A stretch of DNA of 64,000 bases from contig NZ_LBIQ01000015.1 in the NCBI RefSeq assembly GCF_001280515.1, forward strand, positions 1-64,000. Direction: 5' to 3'. The translations under genes and the position numbers were made by a program. This document shows positions 26,023-35,966 of this stretch, one piece after another. The stretch's first letter is position 1. Every line of letters starts with the position of its first letter. The DNA comes from Mangrovimonas sp. ST2L15. GTDB lineage: Bacteria > Bacteroidota > Bacteroidia > Flavobacteriales > Flavobacteriaceae. The notes beneath the pieces are model-generated. The model searched no databases. It was given only the letters and a program-made list of their open reading frames with translations, and was not told where the DNA came from.

Positions 26023-26698
26023 AGATATTCATATACTTTTGGCCGAAGATGAACCCGCTTTAGGGATGATTATCAAGGAGAGCTTGGAAACCAGAAATTT
26101 TAAGGTGACCCACTGCCTTGATGGACAGGCTGCCTGGGAAAACTTTCAAAAACAGGAACCCCATTTATTGGTTTTGGACGTCATGATGCCCAAAAAAGAT
26201 GGCTTTTCGTTGGCTAAGGATATCAGGACAATGAATGACTCCATCCCCATTATCTTTTTGACCGCCAAATCGCAAACACAAGATGTGGTGGAAGGCTTTA
26301 CCATAGGAGGTAACGACTATCTCAAGAAACCCTTTAGCATGGAGGAACTCATCGTTAGAATAAATAATCTCTTGAATAGAGTTAACTTGCAAAAAAACTC
26401 AGAGATTCTGAAAATAGGCCAGTTCACATTTGATTTTCCCAAACAAACTTTGACATTCCAAAACGAAGAACCGCTGCAATTAACACATCGTGAAGCTCAT
26501 TTATTGCTCCATCTTGTAAAAAACAAAAATCAGGTATTAGATCGCTCTTTAATTCTGAACAAACTTTGGGGCAATGATGATTTTTTCAATGCCCGAAGTA
26601 TGGATGTATTTATCACCAAATTGAGAAAAAAATTGATTCAGGATAGTAACATTCAAATTATCAATGTCAGAGGATATGGTTACAAATTAGTTTGCTGA
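26015..26698 (+). CDS. OmpR/PhoB-family response regulator
   Basis: 227 residues. The receiver domain (1-120) keeps the acidic pair Glu11-Asp12, phospho-acceptor Asp55 in LVLDVMMPKKDG, the Thr of IIFLTAKS and the Lys of DYLKKPF. The C-terminal winged helix (about 130-227) shows LTHREAHLLLHLVKNKNQVLDR and the recognition region SMDVFITKLRKKL, ending NVRGYGYKLVC. It overlaps the kinase gene by 8 nt. Its DNA site may be the GTTAAC array upstream of the kinase. Confidence 0.96.
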   Translation: MDKDIHILLAEDEPALGMIIKESLETRNFKVTHCLDGQAAWENFQKQEPHLLVLDVMMPKKDGFSLAKDIRTMNDSIPIIFLTAKSQTQDVVEGFTIGGNDYLKKPFSMEELIVRINNLLNRVNLQKNSEILKIGQFTFDFPKQTLTFQNEEPLQLTHREAHLLLHLVKNKNQVLDRSLILNKLWGNDDFFNARSMDVFITKLRKKLIQDSNIQIINVRGYGYKLVC

Positions 26699-26731
26699 TT
26701 TCTGCTTCAATTTTTGTAATTTCAATCCCGT

Positions 26732-27511
26732 ATGAAATGGATTCAATTTGCCCTCCTACTTTTTCCCTTGTTCCTGATAGGACAAACTTCCATCCGTGGA
26801 GAATTGGTTCAAAAAGTGCCATTGGATGTAGATCGCATAGAAGGCGTTGATAATTTTGGGACCTTATATTACACCAAGAATAATATATTTTATAAAAAAT
26901 CGAATACTTCGGAAATTAATTACAGCAACGTTCAATTAGGTAATGTTACATCCACCAATACCTTCAACCCATTGAAAATGCTTTTATTCTATAAGGATTT
27001 CAATACGGTAATCATATTGGATAATCGTTTGGCTGAAATTTTTAAAATTGATTTTAACACCACCAATCCTTATAAAAATGTGAGTCATATTTCCACTGGA
27101 AATGACAATACCCTATGGCTTTTTAATATGGACAACCAAAAGTTGGAGCTCTATGATTACAAAACCAAAAAAGTGCGAGCCACAACAGTACCGGTAAGCT
27201 CCCAAGTATTGGATATCACAAGTAATTATAATTTTTGTTGGCTCTTGACTCAAAACTTCTTGTACAAATACAATTATTTTGGAAGTATGGTTCAAAAAAT
27301 ACCAAATGACGGCTATTCAAAAATTTCCATGTTCAATGAAACCACCTACCTTCTTAAGGACCAAGCACTGGTTCAATTGGATAAAAATTTTGAAACCTTC
27401 ACCCCTCTTGTATTGGGCGATTTGTTAATAAATCAGTTTTTTGTAACCAACGAAACCTTGTATATTTACGATTCCAAATTTCTTAACCAAATCCACTTAA
27501 AATCTAACTAG
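26732..27511 (+). CDS. Exported protein of unknown function, probably beta-propeller-like
   Basis: 259 residues with a signal peptide (about 1-17, ending LIGQ). The mature chain is a run of short beta strands with repeated aromatic and Asn/Asp turns (NFGTLYYTKNNIFYKK, NTLWLFNMDNQKLELYDY), consistent with a beta-propeller, but no named family can be given. It ends 2 nt before the deoxynucleoside kinase, so the two are probably co-transcribed. The stop of the response regulator is 33 nt upstream, so it may also belong to that transcript. Confidence 0.75.
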   Translation: MKWIQFALLLFPLFLIGQTSIRGELVQKVPLDVDRIEGVDNFGTLYYTKNNIFYKKSNTSEINYSNVQLGNVTSTNTFNPLKMLLFYKDFNTVIILDNRLAEIFKIDFNTTNPYKNVSHISTGNDNTLWLFNMDNQKLELYDYKTKKVRATTVPVSSQVLDITSNYNFCWLLTQNFLYKYNYFGSMVQKIPNDGYSKISMFNETTYLLKDQALVQLDKNFETFTPLVLGDLLINQFFVTNETLYIYDSKFLNQIHLKSN

Positions 27512-27513
27512 AG

Positions 27514-28128
27514 ATGCATATTGCTGTTGCAGGAAACATAGGCGCCGGAAAAACTACCTTAACCAAATTATTAGCCAAACATTTTAAATGGGAAGCCCAA
27601 CTGGAAGATGTGGTAGACAACCCTTACCTGGATGATTTTTACAATCAAATGGAGCGCTGGAGCTTCAATTTGCAAGTTTACTTTTTGAACAGTCGCTTTA
27701 GGCAAGTACTTCAGATTAGAGAAAGTGGTAAAAGCATCATTCAAGACAGAACCATCTATGAGGATGCCTATATTTTTGCGCCCAACCTTCATGCCATGGG
27801 ATTGATGACCAATAGAGATTTTGAAAACTACCATTCCCTATTTGATTTGATGGAAACGATGGTTCAAGGTCCCGATTTGCTAATCTATTTGAGAAGCACT
27901 ATCCCTAATTTGGTGGCTCAAATTCATAAACGCGGTAGAGATTATGAAAATTCTATCAGCATTGATTATTTAAGTAGGCTCAATGAGCGTTATGAAGCCT
28001 GGATTCATAATTACAACAAAGGTAATCTACTGATTATTGATGTAGACAAGCTAGACTTTGTAGACAACCCAGAAGACTTAGGTAGCATCATCAATAGAAT
28101 AGACGCCGAAATCAACGGATTATTCTAA
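27514..28128 (+). CDS. Deoxynucleoside kinase
   Basis: 204 residues. Phosphorylates deoxynucleosides with a nucleoside triphosphate for salvage. The P-loop is AGNIGAGKTTLTK (6-18); EDVVDNPYLDDFY follows as the substrate-binding stretch; QDRTIYEDAYIFA carries the DRT/S-like motif; and the lid region is IHKRGRDYENSI. This is the deoxyadenosine/deoxyguanosine kinase family common in Bacteroidota. Exact base preference cannot be told. It is convergent with the App1-like gene with no gap at all (stop at 28128, next stop at 28129). Confidence 0.93.
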   Translation: MHIAVAGNIGAGKTTLTKLLAKHFKWEAQLEDVVDNPYLDDFYNQMERWSFNLQVYFLNSRFRQVLQIRESGKSIIQDRTIYEDAYIFAPNLHAMGLMTNRDFENYHSLFDLMETMVQGPDLLIYLRSTIPNLVAQIHKRGRDYENSISIDYLSRLNERYEAWIHNYNKGNLLIIDVDKLDFVDNPEDLGSIINRIDAEINGLF

Positions 28129-29133
28129 TCATTTTACAAACCCATTTTCCCTAGCGTGAAGAATAGCTTGTTCACTGTCCTTGACCAGCAAAACAGGCGT
28201 TTTGACATAATCTTTTATTAAGCTTTTTACACGCTGTGATTTCTTTTCGTGTATTACAGATCTCAAATAAATGGCTAGGATTCTGCCTGGATGTGATTCA
28301 GCTATTTCAATATAAATATCGGGATCATGTTCGCCGCTATCCCCTATTAAGATAAATTTCAGATCGGGATAGGCTTTTAGAATATTGACAATCTCCTTCT
28401 GTTTGTGTGGTTTTTCATCCCGTTTTTTAAATCGGAACAATCTAGGGAATGTCCGCAAAACAATAGGGCCTTTTGGAAAATTGTTCTTCTTTAGGAAATA
28501 CTCCAAATACCTGTATAAATTCCACGGACTGTGGCTTACATAAAAGATGGGATTACTTTTTTTTCCTGTAGGACCGCGATGCAATAAATGATAAAACTCG
28601 GGAGCTCCCTTTAAAGGAATCCGGTTCCCAGCATGCTTTAAAAACGTATTGTATAAAACACGCCACTTGAGTTTAGACGCTACTCCCGTATGAATGATGG
28701 TATCATCAATATCTGAAACAATCCCAAAATCGGAATCTAGATCCGGCACCAACAACTCTCCTGGAAATCTGTTCTCAGATTGTATGGGATGCTTATGCTG
28801 AAAATCGCCGTAAGACACTTCAAATTTCAACCAACATTCCTCATTAGTATAGGCGGTTAAACCCTGAACCCTTTCGTCCAATAGAAAATAACCACCGTCA
28901 TCTGTTAATACTTCATATACTTTCCCATTTGGCAAACGTATTTTTAACGGCGCTCTTTTAAGCTCATCTGTTTCAAACCGCTTCCAGGAGTTGACCAACA
29001 ACGTGAAAAAACTTTGATTTTCCAAGTCAATGGATTCGTCCTCAAGCGCTCTTCCCCGAGCATAAAAATGAGAATCTGTTCCATACGTTTGGAAAACAAT
29101 AATCTGAAGGGGATCTTTTTTGAACCAAGTCAT
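28129..29133 (-). CDS. App1-like phosphatidate phosphatase (DUF2183)
   Basis: 334 residues from the ATG at 29133. The longer frame from a GTG at 29157 is rejected because that codon lies inside the hppA terminator. The catalytic domain carries the HAD-like DIDDTIIHTG motif and the later FILIGDSGEHDPDIYIEIA, both hallmarks of the App1 family, which in yeast removes phosphate from phosphatidate. Before it is a beta-rich domain with LPNGKVYEVLTDDGGYFLLDE. There is no signal peptide, so it is cytoplasmic or membrane-associated. It follows hppA by 64 bp, with a terminator between. Confidence 0.9.
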   Translation of the reverse strand: MTWFKKDPLQIIVFQTYGTDSHFYARGRALEDESIDLENQSFFTLLVNSWKRFETDELKRAPLKIRLPNGKVYEVLTDDGGYFLLDERVQGLTAYTNEECWLKFEVSYGDFQHKHPIQSENRFPGELLVPDLDSDFGIVSDIDDTIIHTGVASKLKWRVLYNTFLKHAGNRIPLKGAPEFYHLLHRGPTGKKSNPIFYVSHSPWNLYRYLEYFLKKNNFPKGPIVLRTFPRLFRFKKRDEKPHKQKEIVNILKAYPDLKFILIGDSGEHDPDIYIEIAESHPGRILAIYLRSVIHEKKSQRVKSLIKDYVKTPVLLVKDSEQAILHARENGFVK

Positions 29134-29151
29134 AATATAAAGTAATAAAAA

Positions 29152-29175
29152 AACCACATCAAATCAGATGTGGTT
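29152..29175 (-). terminator. Terminator of hppA
   Basis: On the minus strand a 9-bp perfect stem (AACCACATC with GATGTGGTT) around a 6-nt loop, followed by a run of T. It lies just after the hppA stop and before the App1-like ATG. Confidence 0.9.
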
Positions 29176-29197
29176 CTTATATATTTTTAAACTAGGT

Positions 29198-31591
29198 TTA
29201 GTTCACTTCAGTTTCAATTTCAATATTAGAAGCTCCATCCTTCAAGGATTCCAACTTAGCTTGAACTTCTTCTTTTGTGCCACTGATAACACGTTCGTCT
29301 ACCACTACTTGCCCATTTTCAACGGTGGTTGTCTCAACAATGGCTCTGGCCAAATTATTATCCAAAACAGACATTTCAACTTTCACCTCTTTGGTTATTT
29401 GTGGCTTATCCATTTGGGCAACACCTTCTTCAGAATGTCCTCCCAATATTGGAGCTATCACCAAACCTACCAAGCAAGTCAATTTAATCAAAATATTCAT
29501 GGAAGGTCCAGAAGTATCTTTAAATGGGTCTCCCACAGTATCACCTGTTACAGCTGCTTTATGAGCATCACTTCCCTTATATGTCATTTTCCCATCAATT
29601 TCTACCCCGGCCTCAAAGGATTTCTTAGCATTATCCCATGCACCTCCAGCATTATTTTGAAAGATGGCCCACATAACACCACTCACACAAACTCCTGCCA
29701 TGTAACCTCCCAATGGTTCTGGACCAAAAACAAAGCCAACAATAATAGGTGTAATAATGGTAATTAACCCAGGTAAAATCATTTGTCTTAAAGCCGCTTT
29801 GGTTGAGATATCCACACATTTGGCATATTCTGGTTTTCCAGTCCCTTCCATAATCCCTGGAATCTCACGAAACTGTCTTCTCACCTCTTTTACCATTTCC
29901 ATGGCCGCTTTCCCAACGGATTCCATAGCCAAAGCTGAAAATATAACGGGTATCATACCGCCTACAAATAACATGGCCAATACATCCGCTTTAAAAATAT
30001 TGATTCCTTCAATTCCAGTAAAGGTCACATAAGCCGCAAACAATGCCAAAGCCGTCAAAGCCGCTGAAGCGATAGCAAATCCTTTTCCAATGGCAGCTGT
30101 AGTATTTCCGACAGAATCCAAAATATCAGTACGTTCTCTTACTTCAGGATCCAACTCACTCATTTCTGCTACTCCACCGGCATTATCAGCAATAGGTCCA
30201 AAAGCGTCAATCGCCAATTGCATCGCTGTGGTAGCCATCATGGCTGAAGCTGCAATAGCAACTCCATAAAAACCAGCCAATTCATAAGAACCAAAAATTG
30301 CTGCAGCAAATAATATCACCGAAAAGAAAGTAGATTTCATCCCTATGGCAAGTCCGGCAATAATATTGGTTGCCGATCCTGTTGAACTATTCTGTACAAT
30401 ACTAAATACGGGTTTTTTACCCAGGGCGGTATAGTGTTCTGTAACTGTTGCTATCAAAGCACCCACACAAAGTCCGATTAGGGTCGCCCAAAACACATTC
30501 ATTGATGAAATTTGAACCGGATTGGCTTCCCCAAAGAACTTCATATCGATTACAGATGGCAGCATCCATTTAATCAGAAAATAACTAGAAATCAAGGTTA
30601 AAATAATTGCCGTCCAGTTTCCAACGTCCAATGCACGTTGTACTTGAGGCTCTTTAGCATCATTACTGGAAACTTTTACCAATAGGGTTCCTATAATAGA
30701 AGCAACGATTCCAACTCCAGCAATTACGATTGGCAACAAAATAGGCCCCATATTGCTAAAGTTATCTGCAAAAGGAACTCCTGAGATATCAGCAATATCC
30801 CGAATCATATAGTTTCCTAACACCATGGATGCTAAAACTGTTGCCACATAGGAACCAAACAAATCAGCACCCATACCAGCAACATCTCCCACATTATCAC
30901 CCACATTATCTGCAATGGTTGCCGGGTTTCTTGGATCATCTTCTGGGATTCCAGCCTCTACTTTACCAACCAAATCCGCGCCAACATCAGCCGCTTTGGT
31001 ATATATACCACCTCCAACACGGGCAAATAAGGCAATAGACTCAGCTCCAAGAGAGAAACCAGCCAAAGCTTCCAAAGCCACGGTCATTTCTTCATAGAAA
31101 ACACCTTCACCCGTTATAAACATTTTGACAAAAAGGAAGAAGAACAAGCTAAGACCTAATACAGCCAATCCAGCTACTCCCAATCCCATGACGGTTCCAC
31201 CTCCAAAAGACACTTTTAATGCCTGTGGTAGACTGGTCTTAGCGGCTTCTGCTGTTCTAGCATTGGCCTCGGTAGCAACACGCATACCTATATTACCTGC
31301 CAAAGCAGAAAAAATAGCCCCAAAAATAAAGGCTACAATGATGATCCAGTTGGTAGTTGGAACAAAATACGAAATGGCAAACAAGGCAACCGAAGCAATC
31401 AACACAAAGACTGCCAATAATTTATACTCGGCATTTAAAAAGGCGAGAGCACCTTCTTTTATTGAAGTTGAAATCTCCTGCATCCTCTCATTTCCCGGCG
31501 CTTGCTTTTTCACCCATGCCATTTTTACAAACATGAAAAGCAGGCCAAGAATTGCCAATGCCATTGGCACAAAAATCATATTCTTTTCCAT
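29198..31591 (-). CDS. hppA: Membrane-bound ion-pumping pyrophosphatase
   Basis: 797 residues. Couples pyrophosphate hydrolysis to Na+ or H+ export across the inner membrane. Signatures: [25 protein letters not shown] with the substrate-binding acidic cluster, [21 protein letters not shown], and the later [32 protein letters not shown] has Ala where K+-independent enzymes have Lys, so it should be K+-dependent. Whether it pumps Na+, H+ or both is not safely readable by eye. The last 80 residues or so form a soluble, acidic extension beyond the usual membrane core. The cytosolic pyrophosphatase gene lies just upstream. Confidence 0.95.
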   Translation of the reverse strand: MEKNMIFVPMALAILGLLFMFVKMAWVKKQAPGNERMQEISTSIKEGALAFLNAEYKLLAVFVLIASVALFAISYFVPTTNWIIIVAFIFGAIFSALAGNIGMRVATEANARTAEAAKTSLPQALKVSFGGGTVMGLGVAGLAVLGLSLFFFLFVKMFITGEGVFYEEMTVALEALAGFSLGAESIALFARVGGGIYTKAADVGADLVGKVEAGIPEDDPRNPATIADNVGDNVGDVAGMGADLFGSYVATVLASMVLGNYMIRDIADISGVPFADNFSNMGPILLPIVIAGVGIVASIIGTLLVKVSSNDAKEPQVQRALDVGNWTAIILTLISSYFLIKWMLPSVIDMKFFGEANPVQISSMNVFWATLIGLCVGALIATVTEHYTALGKKPVFSIVQNSSTGSATNIIAGLAIGMKSTFFSVILFAAAIFGSYELAGFYGVAIAASAMMATTAMQLAIDAFGPIADNAGGVAEMSELDPEVRERTDILDSVGNTTAAIGKGFAIASAALTALALFAAYVTFTGIEGINIFKADVLAMLFVGGMIPVIFSALAMESVGKAAMEMVKEVRRQFREIPGIMEGTGKPEYAKCVDISTKAALRQMILPGLITIITPIIVGFVFGPEPLGGYMAGVCVSGVMWAIFQNNAGGAWDNAKKSFEAGVEIDGKMTYKGSDAHKAAVTGDTVGDPFKDTSGPSMNILIKLTCLVGLVIAPILGGHSEEGVAQMDKPQITKEVKVEMSVLDNNLARAIVETTTVENGQVVVDERVISGTKEEVQAKLESLKDGASNIEIETEVN

Positions 31592-31659
31592 AAAATTGAA
31601 TTAAAATTAGTAATTGAAATATTGTTGGTTTAAATGTAGGAAAAACAATGATAATAAAA

Positions 31660-31687
31660 AACCCCTTAATAATATTAAGAGGTTTTT
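31660..31687 (-). terminator. Terminator of ppa
   Basis: Stem CCTCTTAAT / ATTAAGGGG (one mismatch) followed by a T run on the minus strand. It lies between the ppa stop (31712) and the hppA start, so the two pyrophosphatases are probably transcribed separately. Confidence 0.8.
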
Positions 31688-31711
31688 GAGAATTCGTTAA
31701 TTTAAAATCTT

Positions 31712-32239
31712 TTAGATTGTGAAATCACCTGTTTCTTTATGGTCACTGTTCTCGTATCTTTCAGAACAATCGTGGTAAATATCCAAAGCTTCTTGGGCAT
31801 TTCCCCATCCACCAACATCAACTTTCTTTTCTTCCAAATCTTTATAAACTTCAAAGAAGTGTTCGATTTCTTTCAAACGGTGTTGGTTCAATTCACTGAT
31901 ATCACTCTTGCTACTCCAGATAGGGTCTGAAACAGGAACACAAATCAATTTCTCATCTGGCCCTTTTTCATCTGTCATATGGAAAACTCCAATTGGTTTT
32001 ACCTCCATAACGCACATTGGGAATGTTGGCTGATGTCCCATGATCAATACGTCTAATGGGTCTCCATCTAATGCTAACGTTTCAGGAATGAATCCATAAT
32101 CTCCGGGGTACATCATTGAAGAAAACAACATACGATCAAATCTAATTTTCTTTAAATCAAAATCGTACTCGTATTTATTTCTACTACCTTTTGGAATTTC
32201 TATTAACACATCAAAGGTTAAATCTTTTTTAGCTGTCAT
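31712..32239 (-). CDS. ppa: Inorganic pyrophosphatase (family I)
   Basis: 175 residues, the bacterial length. Hydrolyses cytosolic pyrophosphate to phosphate with Mg2+. The family signature DGDPLDVLIMG (about 66-76) is present, as are the N-terminal IEIPKGSRNKYEYD and the MMYPGDYGFIPETLA segment. Placed directly upstream of the membrane pyrophosphatase, so the cell can either waste pyrophosphate energy or store it as an ion gradient. It has its own good promoter and terminator. Confidence 0.96.
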   Translation of the reverse strand: MTAKKDLTFDVLIEIPKGSRNKYEYDFDLKKIRFDRMLFSSMMYPGDYGFIPETLALDGDPLDVLIMGHQPTFPMCVMEVKPIGVFHMTDEKGPDEKLICVPVSDPIWSSKSDISELNQHRLKEIEHFFEVYKDLEEKKVDVGGWGNAQEALDIYHDCSERYENSDHKETGDFTI

Positions 32240-32286
32240 TATTTTACTAATTATTGAATGTCGAATTTATAATAATACTGGGCATG

Positions 32287-32317
32287 CAAAGATATGGAAG
32301 CCAAACACTTTGAACAA
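32287..32317 (-). promoter_or_regulatory. Promoter of ppa
   Basis: On the minus strand TTG (32317..32315), a 20-nt spacer and TATCTTTG (32294..32287) match the Bacteroidota consensus fully. The leader would be about 40 nt. Confidence 0.7.
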
Positions 32318-32458
32318 CAAAAAATCAAATACAGTTTGTTAATTAAATATAGTTTTCTTAATAAATCTTAAAATACTCCCAATTAATATTCCATTTCCAT
32401 ACGGTTATTGTACGAAGGAAATTTAGTACCTTAATTGCATCTTTAATTTTTCATCCTC

Positions 32459-34681
32459 ATGAAACGTATCTTTCTTATATTAAACTTATTATTCCTTCCT
32501 TTATTAATTAATGCACAAAAGCAACCTTGGCAAGGAAAGTTTGAACCCATTGACAACCTCATCACACCTCCTAGCACCTACAGAACTGCTAGCGGTGCTC
32601 CGGGCAGAGATTACTGGCAACAACGCGCCGATTACAACATTAAAGCATCCCTTGACGAAAAAACGAAAGTCTTGTCCGGTGAAGAAACTATTACTTACTA
32701 CAACAATTCCCCAGACGAATTGACCTATGTATGGATGCAACTTGAGCAGAATGTCAACAAAAAAGAAGGCGAAAGTTTTGGTGATGCCTTTGGTGGTGTT
32801 AGGGACTCCATTAGCAGTTTGAACATGCAATACTTAACCCGCGCCATTGAGTTCCCTGCTGGTCACACCATCAAATATGTGAAAAATGCGTCTGGTAAAG
32901 ACCTTAAAACTTTAGTCAACCAGACCATGATGAAAGTGTTTTTGGATTCGCCTTTAAAATCTGGGGAAACTACCCAATTCCAAATATCTTGGTCCTACCC
33001 GATTACAGACCGAAGCATGTTTATGCTTTCCCGTGAAGGTTACGAATATTTCCCAAAAGATGACAACGCTGTATTTCTAATTGCCCACTGGTTTCCTAGG
33101 ATGTGCGTATATAATGATACCGAAGGTTGGCAAAACAAACAATTTAGAAGACTAGGTGAATTTGCCCTAGAGTTTGGAAATTATGACGTTGAAATTACGG
33201 TTCCAGAAGATCATGTGGTCGCCTCGACCGGTTCGCTTCAAAATGAAGACCAAGTGCTTTCCAAGCAACAACGAAAACGTTTGGACGAGGCGAAAAAGTC
33301 TTTTGACACTCCAGTCTTGATTATTACTCCAGAAGAAGCCTTAAAAAATGAACAGAGCAAATCCAGTAAGATGAAAACCTGGAAATTTAAGGCTGAAAAT
33401 GTTCGGGATTTTGCTTGGGCCACCTCCAGAAAATTTATTTGGGATGCACAAGCGCATCAGTTTTCAGACCACGTCACCATGGCTATGTCTTTTTATCCCA
33501 ATGAGGGACTTCCGGTTTGGGAAGAAGAATCAACCAAAGCCGTAGTTGCTGCTTTGGAAGTTTATTCGGAAGCCACTTTTGAATACCCTTATCCGGTTGC
33601 CATTTCGGTAAACACTTCCAATATTGGTATGGAATTCCCCATGATTAGTTTTAATGGTGGTCGTCCAAAAAATGGAAAAATAAGCGATATGGCTAAAGCT
33701 GGTATGATTGGAACCATCATTCATGAAGTGGGTCACAATTGGTTCCCCATGATTGTAAGCTCAGATGAGCGCCAATGGATGTGGATGGATGAAGGTCTTA
33801 ACACCTTTTTACACCAAAGAACGGTTGCTGAAAAATACCCGCAATTTAGCCATACCACTCCCAAATCCATCGTTCCCTTTATGAATGGAAACCAAGATAT
33901 CATGAGACCTATCATGACCTCTTCAGACAATGAATTGCTGACACAGTTTGGAGCCAATTTTTATCAAAAACCAACGGTTGGATTGCAAATTTTAAGAAAC
34001 TCGGTCATCGGAAAAGAACTCTTTGACCAGGCTTTTAAAGAGTATGCCAACCGATGGAAATACAAACATCCCAACCCAGCTGATTTATTTAGAACCCTAG
34101 AAGATGCTACTGCTACCGATTTGGATTGGTTTTGGCGTGGATGGTTTTTTACTACCGACAAAACCGACATGGAATTAAGTCAGGTAAAATGGTTTAGAGT
34201 GGAAGAAAAAGACCAAAACATTGAAGACCAACAAAAAAAGACCAAGATACAGGTAGAAGGACAGGATACCAAAACGGTTGCTACCGATTTCTCTGGCGGA
34301 CCTGAAATGATTACCATGACCGAAACACCAGATAACAATTACGGTGGTTTTTTATCCCGATTAGATGAAACTCAAATTCGCAACAATCTGTCTGGAAAAA
34401 ACATTTATGAAGTAACCATTAAAAATGTGGGTGGACTCGTTATGCCAGTAACCATAGAGTGGCAATATACCGATGGAAGCAGCGAAACAGATCGTCTACC
34501 AGCTGAAATATGGCGCTATAATGAATATGAGATTACCAAAACCTTTGTCAAGGACAAAGAAGTTAAACAGGTGGTCTTGGATCCTAATTTTGAATTTGCC
34601 GATGTGGAAACGGCTAACAACAGTTTCCCTAAAACGGAAGAAGCCTCACAGTTTGACAAGTTTAAGGAGAAAAAGAATTAA
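32459..34681 (+). CDS. M1 family zinc metallopeptidase (aminopeptidase N-like)
   Basis: 740 residues with a signal peptide (1-19, ending INAQ). The zinc site HEVGHNWFP is followed by DEGLNTF with the third ligand Glu at the usual spacing of about 18 residues; the exopeptidase signature appears as GMEFPMISFNGGRP rather than the classic GAMEN. An N-terminal beta-sandwich precedes the catalytic part, and the last 150 residues are beta-rich. Probably periplasmic or surface-exposed, trimming peptides. Single gene with a strong terminator. Confidence 0.93.
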   Translation: MKRIFLILNLLFLPLLINAQKQPWQGKFEPIDNLITPPSTYRTASGAPGRDYWQQRADYNIKASLDEKTKVLSGEETITYYNNSPDELTYVWMQLEQNVNKKEGESFGDAFGGVRDSISSLNMQYLTRAIEFPAGHTIKYVKNASGKDLKTLVNQTMMKVFLDSPLKSGETTQFQISWSYPITDRSMFMLSREGYEYFPKDDNAVFLIAHWFPRMCVYNDTEGWQNKQFRRLGEFALEFGNYDVEITVPEDHVVASTGSLQNEDQVLSKQQRKRLDEAKKSFDTPVLIITPEEALKNEQSKSSKMKTWKFKAENVRDFAWATSRKFIWDAQAHQFSDHVTMAMSFYPNEGLPVWEEESTKAVVAALEVYSEATFEYPYPVAISVNTSNIGMEFPMISFNGGRPKNGKISDMAKAGMIGTIIHEVGHNWFPMIVSSDERQWMWMDEGLNTFLHQRTVAEKYPQFSHTTPKSIVPFMNGNQDIMRPIMTSSDNELLTQFGANFYQKPTVGLQILRNSVIGKELFDQAFKEYANRWKYKHPNPADLFRTLEDATATDLDWFWRGWFFTTDKTDMELSQVKWFRVEEKDQNIEDQQKKTKIQVEGQDTKTVATDFSGGPEMITMTETPDNNYGGFLSRLDETQIRNNLSGKNIYEVTIKNVGGLVMPVTIEWQYTDGSSETDRLPAEIWRYNEYEITKTFVKDKEVKQVVLDPNFEFADVETANNSFPKTEEASQFDKFKEKKN

Positions 34682-34685
34682 AATT

Positions 34686-34713
34686 AAAGGCAAGGGCAAA
34701 AGCTCTTGCCTTT
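34686..34713. terminator. Terminator between the M1 peptidase and the DUF6705-like genes
   Basis: Stem AAAGGCAAG...CTTGCCTTT with additional inner pairs (GGC/GCT), followed by a T run on the plus strand. It can also serve the convergent leftward gene. Confidence 0.85.
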
Positions 34714-34720
34714 TTTGATT

Positions 34721-35317
34721 TTACTGTTTAATCAAATAATAATATCCTCTAGGAATGATTCCTTTGAGTGACCCAGGATCTTCTCCCATTTTGGTAATTG
34801 TCCCTCCTCTTTTAAAAATTTGAATTGCTTCTTGACCATTTACCTCAGCAGTCCTTAAGTAAAGATTGCTCGATGCTCCATTAGGTTCACTCATGATTAA
34901 ACTCAGTCTAAAGATATCTGGAGTGAATGCTTCAAATGGACTATGTTGAGTAAAAGGAATGTGATTGCCCTCAATACTATGTTTATAGGGGTCTGGCAAC
35001 AAGCTATTTAATTTATAAAGCGTATTTGCCAATTCTATACCATTCTCCTTATATGCAAATTCACCAATTAAAAGGTCTTCATAGTAATTACCATTATAAA
35101 TCATCTCTTTTTTCTCAAATACTATTTTTAAATATTGAGAGCCATTATCTAACATCCATGTTCCTACAAATGGATCAAGCAGTTGGTTGCCGTCTTTATA
35201 GTAGGCATTGTCTATACTTTCTTGCCAATCTTCTAGATTGATGATCGGGTTTTGCGACATACATTGAGTTCCCAGTATTACTATACTAAATATTAAAATT
35301 TGTTTTATGGCTTTCAT
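34721..35317 (-). CDS. DUF6705-like exported protein, copy 1
   Basis: 198 residues with a signal peptide (about 1-21). The mature chain matches its two neighbours: a YYKD segment, then FVGTWMLDNG, a lipocalin-like first strand, EKKEMIYNGNYYEDLLIGEFAYKENGIELANTL, and a C-terminus ending GYYYLIKQ. I associate this pattern with the DUF6705 family of Flavobacteriia; the exact accession is from memory. Function unknown, probably a periplasmic or membrane-anchored beta-barrel. It is the last of three tandem copies. Confidence 0.8.
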   Translation of the reverse strand: MKAIKQILIFSIVILGTQCMSQNPIINLEDWQESIDNAYYKDGNQLLDPFVGTWMLDNGSQYLKIVFEKKEMIYNGNYYEDLLIGEFAYKENGIELANTLYKLNSLLPDPYKHSIEGNHIPFTQHSPFEAFTPDIFRLSLIMSEPNGASSNLYLRTAEVNGQEAIQIFKRGGTITKMGEDPGSLKGIIPRGYYYLIKQ

Positions 35318-35357
35318 AAGTTGTAAAAACGAGACTTTTTAGTATGTCCCTTTTGTT

Positions 35358-35966
35358 TTACTGTTTAATCATCTCATATTCACCGTAAGGCACCCTATTT
35401 TCATCTGGAGCACCTTCATAAGGTAGCATCGAGCTACTACTCTCAAAAATAGTAACCGTCATTTTCTCGGGATTTGAGGAGTTTGTATCATAACGTAATA
35501 CCATTTTAGTTGTCAAATATTCCCTTTCGGGGTCATTAAAATAAAGCATCACCCTACGCTCATTAGACGAGCAATCATTACACTCCGGATAATTTTCATT
35601 AGTAATAATATGGCCACCTCCTATATTTCTTATATCAAAATTATTTGGTGATTGGCTTAAACTAGGTAGAGTATTAATAATTTCAGTTCCATTTTGAGAA
35701 TAATTATATTCTCCAAAAAGTTCATCAAAATAATATTCCGATCCATCATAAACCATTTCCTTCTTAAGTAACTGTATGGTAAAAGTTGTTCCTCCATTAC
35801 TATAAACCCAGATGCCAACAAATTTATCAAATTCGTTATTTAGGTCTTTAAAATAAGTGCCTTCACTTTTTCCTTGAATTTGAGAATCCCTTGAAACGAT
35901 GGGAGTTTGCGCTCTACATGAAGTTAAACCTATTATGCAGGTTATTAAGCACAGAATATTTTTCAT
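35358..35966 (-). CDS. DUF6705-like exported protein, copy 2
   Basis: 202 residues. The signal region ends at a Cys (IGLTSCRAQ), so this copy may be a lipoprotein or may be cut after AQ. Shared core: GTYFKDLNNEFDKFVGIWVYSNGG, then LKKEMVYDG, LFGEYNYSQNGTEIINTL and a C-terminal YGEYEMIKQ. A Cys pair (NYPECNDC, about 124-131) is specific to this copy. It lies 38 nt after copy 3 and 40 nt before copy 1. Confidence 0.8.
   Translation of the reverse strand: MKNILCLITCIIGLTSCRAQTPIVSRDSQIQGKSEGTYFKDLNNEFDKFVGIWVYSNGGTTFTIQLLKKEMVYDGSEYYFDELFGEYNYSQNGTEIINTLPSLSQSPNNFDIRNIGGGHIITNENYPECNDCSSNERRVMLYFNDPEREYLTTKMVLRYDTNSSNPEKMTVTIFESSSSMLPYEGAPDENRVPYGEYEMIKQ

Noticed and set aside
29134-29157. GTG start for the App1-like gene
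   Set aside because: The codon is inside the hppA terminator stem; the ATG at 29133 fits the family.
29168-29767. 199-codon frame on the plus strand opposite hppA
   Set aside because: Shadow frame of a well-supported gene; Phe/Asn-rich and without a recognisable pattern.
31125-31604. 159-codon frame opposite the hppA 5' end
   Set aside because: Antisense shadow with repetitive Ala/Thr/Asn composition produced by the hydrophobic coding strand.
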